64,000 nucleotides of DNA, taken from contig JAGQHQ010000002.1 in the NCBI GenBank assembly GCA_020431705.1, positions 1-64,000 on the forward strand, read 5' to 3'. Below the pieces are notes generated by a model. That model searched no databases, had not been told where the DNA came from, and worked only from the letters and a program-made list of their open reading frames with translations. Position numbers and translations under genes: made by a program. Source of the stretch: Candidatus Dependentiae bacterium (lineage in GTDB: Bacteria; Babelota; Babeliae; Babelales; Vermiphilaceae). Below, in pieces: positions 17,514 to 24,798 of the stretch. How positions within the stretch are numbered: position 1 is the first letter of the stretch; every line of letters starts with the position of its first letter.

Positions 17514-17802
17514 GATCGTTATTTTTACATGATAGTTTTTTGTATATAAATAGCATCAACATAACAAAACCATAGGTATATAAAGTAGCTTGCACAACGC
17601 CACTAAAAACGTTTTCACCTGTTACTTGTATGTATGGCATAAATGGTTCAAGTGAACGCATATGTAGTAAACTCGCAGTTAGTTTATATGTATACTCGGG
17701 TAAAAAAACAATGATTGCAGCGTAAATAATATACACAATACCCGTAGCAATCGATGCAGAAAGCGTGATTTGGTGAGCAAAAAAGTTTTTTGTTTTTTTC
17801 AT
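17494..17802 (-). CDS. Small two-helix membrane protein (DUF5676-like)
   Basis: The 102-residue protein has two transmembrane helices (TLSASIATGIVYIIYAAIIVF and the segment from VVQATLYTYGFVMLMLFIY). An amphipathic stretch, KLTASLLHMRSLEPF, lies between them. That arrangement resembles the DUF5676 family of small membrane proteins, though I hold this assignment loosely. AAAAAAGGAGTCC precedes the ATG. It overlaps the ATP-cone/nuclease gene by 20 bp, so the two are an operon. Confidence 0.6.
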   Translation of the reverse strand: MKKTKNFFAHQITLSASIATGIVYIIYAAIIVFLPEYTYKLTASLLHMRSLEPFMPYIQVTGENVFSGVVQATLYTYGFVMLMLFIYKKLSCKNNDHAILYH

Positions 17803-17850
17803 ACGGACTCCTTTTTTGGCAGTTTACACTATTACTAGTGCTCTAACATA

Positions 17851-17879
17851 TTGACCGAGTTGTATGCAATACGTAATAC
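17851..17879 (+). promoter_or_regulatory. Probable sigma70-type promoter for the gene at 17927
   Basis: TTGACC at 17851-17856, a 17-bp spacer and TAATAC at 17874-17879 lie about 48 bp before the ATG. This divergent intergenic region separates the gene from 17494-17802. Confidence 0.5.
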
Positions 17880-17926
17880 TTAACTATTATTAAATGATAT
17901 TATTTTTGCTGTGAGGGATAAATCAA

Positions 17927-18364
17927 ATGAATCAACTGAATATTATTAGACGAGTTGCACTTGGATTGGGCATTATGGTTGTACTACCATTTGCATTTCA
18001 TTGGGGATTCAAGGTTATATATCCGTTGCCGAACCAGCCATCAGACTATCATCAAAAACCAAAAGATAAAGAAAGATATAAGTGGCAAGAGCGCAAGAAC
18101 GCGTGGGAACAAAAAGTTGACGATCGTGAAAAAACATATTTTTATTCAGCGCTTGCAGCAGGTATGTTAATGATTCTTTTAGGAGCATTTGGTCCCCCGG
18201 CGCTTATCGGTGAGGGTTTTATTTTAGGTGGCGTTTTTATATTAACAATGGGCTATCTAATATATTGGCATAAGATAAGTGATTTGTTTATTTTTATATC
18301 TTTGCTTGCAGCACTTGCGCTTATGGTAGCAGTAGGGTATGTGCTTTTTGGAAAAAAATCATAA
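17927..18364 (+). CDS. Integral membrane protein, family unknown
   Basis: The 145-residue protein has a first helix at residues 8-28 and a charged loop of about 35 residues rich in Lys, Glu and Tyr. Three more helices are packed into the C-terminal 75 residues (FYSALAAGMLMILLGAFG, GEGFILGGVFILTMGYLIYW, LFIFISLLAALALMVAVGYVLF). TGAGGG lies upstream of the ATG. It converges with the gene at 18359-19219 and their ends overlap by 6 bp. No family recognised. Confidence 0.65.
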   Translation: MNQLNIIRRVALGLGIMVVLPFAFHWGFKVIYPLPNQPSDYHQKPKDKERYKWQERKNAWEQKVDDREKTYFYSALAAGMLMILLGAFGPPALIGEGFILGGVFILTMGYLIYWHKISDLFIFISLLAALALMVAVGYVLFGKKS

Positions 18365-19219
18365 TACGGGTAATATTTTTTCTCGTTTATTTTCTGGAAT
18401 TAACCCATGTTCATCAAAAATAATTCCAAAATGGTGATTTTCTAGATTATGTTGTTTCATGACGTTATATAACACTCTGTAATGTGCCAAATAAAATGTT
18501 GCGCGTGCATGTTCTATTGTATTCCATGTGTAGTTACCGATTTCTTGTGTTGATTTAAACAGCTCCCATATTTCTCTGCTTGCAGTTGTATTTAAATCAT
18601 CTGCTTGAATAAATGATTCTTGTGCGAGTTTACCAAGATATGAAGTGACAAAGTCTAAAATTCCACGTGATGATAGCTTGTCTGATCGGGTCATTTGCTG
18701 GAATATATTGCCCAGGTGATATTGAATATCAGTTAATGCGCTGGTGATAATGCTGCGTGCATTATGCCGTAAGTTCTCAATAGCAAGTGTTGCAATTGTA
18801 TCGGAAAGCAATTCACCATGTATAACATGGTTAACGGCATGGTTATATGAACGAGCTGACTCTCTATGTTCGATATATTGTTGCCAAAAATGATAGCTGT
18901 AATGTTTTTCTTCTTTTGTATACGGTTCATTGTGTAACTTTGTTGATGGATCACGGCGTGTGCGTAGTATATTTAACCATCCTTTCCACAGACCTTCTAA
19001 TGCTTTAAGTGCAATTGGCTGTATATCAAGCGTTGCTTGCGAGCGCTTGTATGAAAAATAGAGTAAGTTGAGTATTAATTGCAAATGTGCAGAAGAAACT
19101 TTGAGCTGATCATTTTGATTTATAATGTATGATGATACCCACATGTCTGCGTCATCGTCATATGTTGTTGCAGCGAGGGCTGAGCAAAGGAGTAGGCCGA
19201 TTAAAAAATACTTTTTCAT
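18359..19219 (-). CDS. Exported helical protein, family unknown
   Basis: The 286-residue protein has a signal peptide (MKKYFLIGLLLCSALAATTY) and an AAGGA ribosome binding site 7 nt before the ATG. The mature part looks almost wholly alpha-helical and is rich in Ser, His, Tyr and Leu. No cysteines follow the signal region and no catalytic motif is evident. It overlaps the convergent gene at 17927-18364 at the 3' end. Confidence 0.6.
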   Translation of the reverse strand: MKKYFLIGLLLCSALAATTYDDDADMWVSSYIINQNDQLKVSSAHLQLILNLLYFSYKRSQATLDIQPIALKALEGLWKGWLNILRTRRDPSTKLHNEPYTKEEKHYSYHFWQQYIEHRESARSYNHAVNHVIHGELLSDTIATLAIENLRHNARSIITSALTDIQYHLGNIFQQMTRSDKLSSRGILDFVTSYLGKLAQESFIQADDLNTTASREIWELFKSTQEIGNYTWNTIEHARATFYLAHYRVLYNVMKQHNLENHHFGIIFDEHGLIPENKREKILPVL

Positions 19220-19368
19220 ACAATTTCCTTATGGCAACAAGTTATAGATTGTCAACAAGATATCGCAATGAAAAGTTCATTGTGAAGACAATAGAGAAAT
19301 TACTTATAAAGATGATGATAGTTAGTTAAAACGTGCAAAGTAGGAAGAAGAGCCAAATAAACAAAAAC

Positions 19369-19444
19369 TGGTCGGGGTGGCCAGACTCGAACTGACAACC
19401 CCTCGCTCCCAAAGCGAGTGCGCTACCAATTGCGCCACACCCCG
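19369..19444 (-). tRNA. tRNA-Pro (TGG)
   Basis: On the minus strand the acceptor is CGGGGTG/CACCCCG, the D-stem GCGC/GCGC, and the anticodon stem CTCGC/GCGAG with loop TTTGGGA. The T-arm is GTCAG-TTCGAGT-CTGGC. The anticodon is TGG, the discriminator A, and the encoded CCA is at 19369-19371. Confidence 0.96.
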
Positions 19445-19459
19445 AACTTAATTTTATGC

Positions 19460-19477
19460 AAAAAAGGTACCTTTTTT
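19460..19477. repeat. Perfect 18-bp palindrome between a tRNA and a protein gene
   Basis: Six A, GGTACC and six T form a perfect palindrome without a loop. It lies between the end of 19500-20015 and the 5' side of the tRNA-Pro gene, both on the minus strand. Its T-run could help termination downstream of the LiaF-like gene. Lacking a loop, it is not a classical terminator. Confidence 0.35.
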
Positions 19478-19499
19478 TAGGTAGTCTGGCAAGTTTTTT

Positions 19500-20015
19500 T
19501 TAAACTAATTCCATAACTAGATTGCCAAAAACGGCTTTAGCATTAACTTCTAATAAGGGATGCGAGCCATTACCGGTAAAAATATAGCGCTTTTTACCCC
19601 AGTTAAGGACTGATTCATCTGGCAATTGTAGTCCGCCCAAGAAAGATTCTGCATGAATTTTGGTGGGTGTTTGCGCAGAAAGTTTTACTACACATAAGCC
19701 AAACAATACGTTAATATCAACTTGAGTATATTTTTTTATTGGTACTATAGACAAGTCAATAACACCATTGCCAAATAATACATTATACGATCGATATGGT
19801 TGATGAATACGTACTGTTTCCTGTTTAAACATGATATAACGAGTTTGCTTACTTGAATATGAGCCAATACCAGTAATCAGTGTGATGCCGGCGTACATAA
19901 ATAATGCACCAATTGCAACACGAACCACTGGTATAGTAATACCAAAAATTGTTTTTATTATGAGCAATAAACCTAAAATAATTAGGCTTATTCCCCACAT
20001 CATACTATTAATCAT
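19500..20015 (-). CDS. LiaF-like membrane protein
   Basis: I use the ATG at 20015 (MINSMMWGISLIILG), which overlaps the end of the upstream gene by 8 bp; the TTG at 20048 is less likely. Two close transmembrane helices (DUF5668-like, with the GLLLIIKTIFG turn) are followed by a beta-rich domain. That domain has repeating YNVLFGNGVIDLSI, INVLFGLCVVKLS and AESFLGGLQLP units and ends in KAVFGNLVMEL, the pattern of the LiaF C-terminal domain (DUF2154). LiaF-type proteins sense or relay cell-envelope stress in Firmicutes. No LiaRS-type regulators lie nearby. Confidence 0.7.
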   Translation of the reverse strand: MINSMMWGISLIILGLLLIIKTIFGITIPVVRVAIGALFMYAGITLITGIGSYSSKQTRYIMFKQETVRIHQPYRSYNVLFGNGVIDLSIVPIKKYTQVDINVLFGLCVVKLSAQTPTKIHAESFLGGLQLPDESVLNWGKKRYIFTGNGSHPLLEVNAKAVFGNLVMELV

Positions 20016-20238
20016 AATACTTTTTAAATTTGTTATGATGCCAGCCAAATATCATTTTTAAACCGAAATATAGGAAGATACCGCCAATGGCAATATCAAC
20101 TGGAAATGACGTTCCCAAGAGCGTGCGAGAAATAATTGATGCGCCAATAAAAAAGAGCATTATTCCCCAGAAAAAACGTGGACGGTTATTATTGTACTGT
20201 TTATAAAAATAGTACCGGTTTTTTTCGTAAAAATTCAT
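20008..20238 (-). CDS. Small membrane protein, LiaF transmembrane-domain-like
   Basis: The 76-residue protein has a Tyr/Asn/Arg-rich N-terminus and then two helices: FFWGIMLFFIGASIISRTLLG and VDIAIGGIFLYFGLKMIFG. They match the helix pair of the neighbouring 19500-20015 protein in sequence style and spacing, so the two probably share origin by duplication of the DUF5668-like module. Here it lacks the C-terminal beta domain. Overlap with the next gene indicates coupled translation. Confidence 0.65.
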   Translation of the reverse strand: MNFYEKNRYYFYKQYNNNRPRFFWGIMLFFIGASIISRTLLGTSFPVDIAIGGIFLYFGLKMIFGWHHNKFKKYYD

Positions 20239-20260
20239 AATTTTTGACGAGCTATTTTAG

Positions 20261-20337
20261 TGGGGTGAATGGTGGGGATCGAACCCACGACCACCAGAAC
20301 CACAACCTGGTGCTCTACCAACTGAGCTACATTCACC
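20261..20337 (-). tRNA. tRNA-His (GTG)
   Basis: On the minus strand the acceptor is GTGAATG/CATTCAC, with an encoded G-1 (20337) opposite discriminator C, the identity feature of tRNA-His. The anticodon loop TTGTGGT gives GTG. The T-arm is GTGGG-TTCGATC-CCCAC, and the CCA is encoded at 20261-20263. Confidence 0.97.
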
Positions 20338-20597
20338 ATACATTTTTTGTTAGCCTTACAACGCAATAGACTCTTTTGAGTCTCTCAGTATACGATCTCT
20401 GCTAAAAAATGCAAAGTAAAAATTGAGCATTATTTCATACTCAAGTGGAAAAATATAGGGTTTCAGTATAGAAATATTTTACCCAAATAGTATTCAGTGG
20501 TAAGTTATATGCTATAAAAAATACCGTTTTTTACTTTGGTATAAAGCTTTTTTATGTTATGCTAATCAAAACAAAAACCATATTATTTTAGTGTATC

Positions 20598-23207
20598 ATG
20601 ACCAAAAAAAGAAATAATGCACGTAATGATCGCATGGGTCGCCAAAGGGGCGATAGAATTACAGTTGTTGGTGCGCGTGAGCATAATCTCAAAAACATCG
20701 ATGTCAGCATTCCAAAAAATACATTAACGGTGATAACTGGTCCCTCAGGATCAGGTAAAAGTTCTTTGGCACTCGATATTTTGTATGCTGAGGGCAAAAG
20801 AAGGTATATGGAATCATTATCTTCATATGCACGTCAATTTTTGGGTATTGCTAAAAAGCCGGATGTGGATCGTATTGATGGCTTATGTCCGTCCATTGCG
20901 ATTGAACAAAAAACGGTTGGTTCAAATCCACGTTCTACTGTTGGTACAATTACAGAGATATATGATTATCTTCGTGTTCTTTTTGCACGAATTGGTAAAA
21001 TTCATTGTCCAGAATGCCATGCACCAATTGCGGTACAATCTTCAGAAAAAATTACACAATTACTGTGTAAAGAATTTGAAAATCAAACCGTTATGATTAC
21101 TGCTCCAATTGTACAAGAACGTAAAGGCGAGTTTGTAAATGAGTTAATTAAATTATTTCATACCGGTTATTACCGTTTTGTGGTTGATGGCCAGCGGTAC
21201 AAATTTAAATCTGAAGATGAAATCAAACAGCTAAAACTGAAAAAGACATTTAAACATACGATTGATGTATTAATTGATGCAGTAATGGTTGCATCTGGCG
21301 AGCGAGCACGAGTAAATGAAGCAGTTGAAACTGCTTTCAAATTGGCTGGTAACACATGCAAAGTAATCGCTGATTATAGTGAGCAATTGTTTTCTTCAGA
21401 TAAAATGTGTTTAAAATGTGCACGTTCAATTCCTGAACTTGAACCACGTCATTTTTCATTTAACTCTCCAATTGGTGCATGTACAGAGTGTAGCGGCCTT
21501 GGTATCATTCATGAGTGGCCATGGGGTCAGGGTGATGAACAATCGTGGAAAGAAAAATATCCAGATTTTTTTGGTGATAAATATGCAATAAAAAAAACGT
21601 GTTTTATGTGTTATGGTACACGGTTGAATGATGTTGCACGAGCAGTTACCATTGGTGACAAAAATATTTGTGAGTTAGCAGCACTCTCAATAAAAGATTT
21701 ATATTCTTTTTTTTTTCAGCTGTATCTGAGTGATGTTGAACAAGAAATTGTGAATACATTGCTTATAGAAACAAAAGGACGAATACAGTTTCTTATTGAT
21801 GTTGGATTGTCTTATTTGTCGTTAAATCGCTCAGCTTGTACACTTTCTGGCGGTGAAGGGCAACGCATAAGACTTGCAACGCAAATTGGGTCAGCGCTGA
21901 GTGGTGTATTATATATTTTGGATGAGCCAAGTATTGGGTTGCACCAGCGTGATAATGATAAATTAATTGCAACATTAAAAGCATTGCGAGATCAAGGTAA
22001 TACGGTTGTTGTGGTTGAGCATGATACTGATACTATAGAACAATCAGATTATGTAATTGATATGGGGCCTGCTTCTGGTATTCATGGTGGGCAAGTAACT
22101 GCTGTTGGTTCGCCACAAGCGTTATTTAAAAATAAACATTCGTTGACGGGTGCATATTTGAGTGGCAGGCGCGCGATTGGTGTTCCTGAAGTTGTAAGAA
22201 AACCAAAAAATTTTATGACCTTGCACCATGCAAATAAGCATAATTTACAGGATTTAACGGTAGCATTTCCACTTGGTGTATTGTGCGGAATTTCTGGTGT
22301 GTCTGGTTCAGGAAAAAGTACACTTATTATGGGTGAATTAGTACCAGCTATTGAGAGAGAATTTTTAAGTAAAAAAAGAATGAATACAGTCAGTGAATAT
22401 ACTGATGTACAGGGTGCAGATTTATTGCGGCACTTAGTAGTGATTGATCAAGCGCCAATTGGTAGAACAACGCGTTCAAATCCTGCAACCTATTTGGGGG
22501 TCTTTGATTACATCAGGAAGTTATTTGCTTCATTGCCAGAAAGTAATGCTCGTGGCTATAAAGTGGGGAGATTCAGTTTTAATATTGCTGATGGTAGATG
22601 TTTTGATTGTAATGGCGATGGTGTCATCAAGGTTAATATGCAATTTTTGCCAGAAGTTATGATGACTTGCAAAGCGTGTAATGGCTTACGGTATAATACA
22701 GAGACGTTGCAGATTACATATAAAAATAAAAATATTGCTCACATTCTTGAAATGACAGCACAAGAAGCCGTAATTTTTTTTGAAGCACACACAACAATTG
22801 TAAAGCGATTAAAATTATTGTGTGATGTTGGATTAGGGTATTTAAAATTAGGGCAATCATCAACAACATTATCTGGTGGGGAAGCACAGAGAATCAAGTT
22901 AGTGGATGAGTTGGCAAAGCGCGGTTCGCATACTTTATATATTTTAGATGAGCCAACTACTGGTTTACATAATGTTGATATTGAAAAATTATTGTTAGTT
23001 TTAAACAAACTTGTTGATAAAGGTAATTCAATGATTATTATTGAACATAATCTTGATGTGCTTAAAGTGGTTGATTATCTTATCGACCTTGGCCCTGAGG
23101 GGGGCGATGGTGGCGGTACTATTGTTGCCAAAGGTACACCGCGGCACGTTTCTAAAAATGGAAGTAGTCATACGGGGCGTTATTTGAAAAAAATGTTTAA
23201 TAAATAA
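20598..23207 (+). CDS. uvrA: Excinuclease ABC subunit A (compact form)
   Basis: UvrA is the damage-recognition ATPase of nucleotide excision repair. Both ABC modules are complete: Walker A GPSGSGKSSL and GVSGSGKSTL, signatures TLSGGEGQRIRLA and TLSGGEAQRIKL, and Walker B YILDEPSIGLH and YILDEPTTGLH. Two zinc modules are present (CLKC...CTEC and CFDC...CKAC). At 869 residues it is some 70 shorter than typical UvrA. The shortfall lies just after CTECSGLG, where the usual long segment before the CxxCxGTRL motif is reduced to about 45 residues. No uvrB or uvrC is nearby. Confidence 0.96.
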   Translation: MTKKRNNARNDRMGRQRGDRITVVGAREHNLKNIDVSIPKNTLTVITGPSGSGKSSLALDILYAEGKRRYMESLSSYARQFLGIAKKPDVDRIDGLCPSIAIEQKTVGSNPRSTVGTITEIYDYLRVLFARIGKIHCPECHAPIAVQSSEKITQLLCKEFENQTVMITAPIVQERKGEFVNELIKLFHTGYYRFVVDGQRYKFKSEDEIKQLKLKKTFKHTIDVLIDAVMVASGERARVNEAVETAFKLAGNTCKVIADYSEQLFSSDKMCLKCARSIPELEPRHFSFNSPIGACTECSGLGIIHEWPWGQGDEQSWKEKYPDFFGDKYAIKKTCFMCYGTRLNDVARAVTIGDKNICELAALSIKDLYSFFFQLYLSDVEQEIVNTLLIETKGRIQFLIDVGLSYLSLNRSACTLSGGEGQRIRLATQIGSALSGVLYILDEPSIGLHQRDNDKLIATLKALRDQGNTVVVVEHDTDTIEQSDYVIDMGPASGIHGGQVTAVGSPQALFKNKHSLTGAYLSGRRAIGVPEVVRKPKNFMTLHHANKHNLQDLTVAFPLGVLCGISGVSGSGKSTLIMGELVPAIEREFLSKKRMNTVSEYTDVQGADLLRHLVVIDQAPIGRTTRSNPATYLGVFDYIRKLFASLPESNARGYKVGRFSFNIADGRCFDCNGDGVIKVNMQFLPEVMMTCKACNGLRYNTETLQITYKNKNIAHILEMTAQEAVIFFEAHTTIVKRLKLLCDVGLGYLKLGQSSTTLSGGEAQRIKLVDELAKRGSHTLYILDEPTTGLHNVDIEKLLLVLNKLVDKGNSMIIIEHNLDVLKVVDYLIDLGPEGGDGGGTIVAKGTPRHVSKNGSSHTGRYLKKMFNK

Positions 23208-23283
23208 TGAATAATATAAGAATGCTTGGTTTTTATTTAGCTATCAATTTTTATTATTGTGTAATGCGCGGAGGATTACAAAT

Positions 23284-24744
23284 ATGCAATTAGTGGACTT
23301 TTTTAAAACATTAGTGATGTTTTGTTTCACATGTGTTTCATTCATTACGAATGCAGGTTATTTTTCTCAGGTACGTGATTTTGTCAAAGAACATCCAAAA
23401 GCGACGATTGCTGTTGGTGCTGGGGTTGCAGCAGTAGCACTATGGTATACAAAAATTTATTATTCAAAAACTGAAGAAGAAAGGAGGCAGTGGAAAGATA
23501 ATAAATTGTATTGTGGCTATCGTCAATTAAGTGACGTAAAGAAAAATAAGTACATCAATAATCTAGATCAGTTTAAATTAGTGATGGGCATAAGCGAAAA
23601 TGATTTTGTGAATCTAAATGAAGAGGATAAGAAAAAGTTTATTGATAAGGATCAGAAAGTGTTTATACCGCATGTTTGGGTTACAAAGCCTTTGTGGCGG
23701 ACATTATATTTTTCTCGGAAAAAAGTATTATCCCCTTGTAATAGTAATAAAAAATATCCATACGGTGACTTTAGGGTTGATGCATTTGGCAAACATTATC
23801 AAAGAGAATATTCTTGCGGTGTTTGTGGCGGTTTAACATTTAATATTATTGAAAAAGGAAATAAAAATAACACAAGTAGTGTTGACATAATTTCGCTCAT
23901 TTCAAAACCTAAGTATAATGGTGCATTTGTTCAAGTTGCTTCCCGATTTAATTGCTTGGAGGGCAAGGGTCGTGGTGTGAGTCATTATACTGATAGTCGT
24001 CAAGGGTTTGCGCAGGGAGAGTCAGTTGCAACAGCAACGTTACCGGCTTCTATTTATCGCTATTATTTTTTGTCTAGTAAAAAAATTAATGATTCTGGAA
24101 TAAACTTACTTCAATCTGTAATAGACAAGAAAGATATGAAGTATGGATTGCCAACTACAGACTGTTATACATCTATTGCTAATTATGATTGGGGCAAGCA
24201 GAGTGATAATGAGGAAGATAAAGAGTGGTGGCGAAGTATTAGGATAGGTTTGCATACTGAAGTTACTCCTATTTTAACAGATATTTCTCCTAAAGGACCA
24301 GCAAATGTTGAAGCCAGAATCACTAATAATCATGGGCAACAAGTAACACTTGTGCTTACCTCAGCGCTTAATCTATCCAATTCTAGAATAGGGCATATAG
24401 CAAATTTAAACAAAGCTAAAGGGAAAAAGAAGGAGAAGATAAACACAAAGGAAAACCTTGAGACCTTTGCCAAAGGATGTTTGATGGCTTCATATCATTA
24501 TACGTTATCTGCAGCTAGTCAACGAGTAAAGGAGACTTCTTCTCGTCAAAAAGTACTTTTAACGATGATGGGCGGCGGTGTTTTTGAGAATAAAACACAA
24601 TGGATTGTTGATGCAATACAAAAAAGTCTTGAAGCACATAGAAACAATTCAATTGATGTAATCCTCATATTGTATACTACGCCGGAGCAAGATATAATGA
24701 ATCAATTGTATGGCTTACAAGATCAATACAAAAATATATATTAA
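23284..24744 (+). CDS. Exported/anchored macro-domain-like protein, copy 1
   Basis: The start at 23284 (MQLVDFFKTLVMF) has GGAGG 9 nt upstream. The 486-residue protein has a signal or anchor segment, then VRDFVKEHPKAT and a second hydrophobic stretch (AVGAGVAAVALWY). The C-terminal 300 residues carry FVQVASRFNCLEG, GFAQGESVATATLPASIYRYY, EVTPILTD, VTLVLTSALNLS and VLLTMMGGGVFENKTQWIVDAI. I recognise this order as that of macro-like domains whose members end in GGG-F-N-WI, a fold linked to ADP-ribose binding or hydrolysis. The middle region (CGVC, CNSNKKYPYG) is unassigned. It is followed 54 bp later by a close paralogue. Catalytic competence is unknown. Confidence 0.6.
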   Translation: MQLVDFFKTLVMFCFTCVSFITNAGYFSQVRDFVKEHPKATIAVGAGVAAVALWYTKIYYSKTEEERRQWKDNKLYCGYRQLSDVKKNKYINNLDQFKLVMGISENDFVNLNEEDKKKFIDKDQKVFIPHVWVTKPLWRTLYFSRKKVLSPCNSNKKYPYGDFRVDAFGKHYQREYSCGVCGGLTFNIIEKGNKNNTSSVDIISLISKPKYNGAFVQVASRFNCLEGKGRGVSHYTDSRQGFAQGESVATATLPASIYRYYFLSSKKINDSGINLLQSVIDKKDMKYGLPTTDCYTSIANYDWGKQSDNEEDKEWWRSIRIGLHTEVTPILTDISPKGPANVEARITNNHGQQVTLVLTSALNLSNSRIGHIANLNKAKGKKKEKINTKENLETFAKGCLMASYHYTLSAASQRVKETSSRQKVLLTMMGGGVFENKTQWIVDAIQKSLEAHRNNSIDVILILYTTPEQDIMNQLYGLQDQYKNIY

Positions 24745-24798
24745 ATGCGGTGGAATAAACTTATTTATTGTTATGTAATTCGCATGGAGATCGCACAT

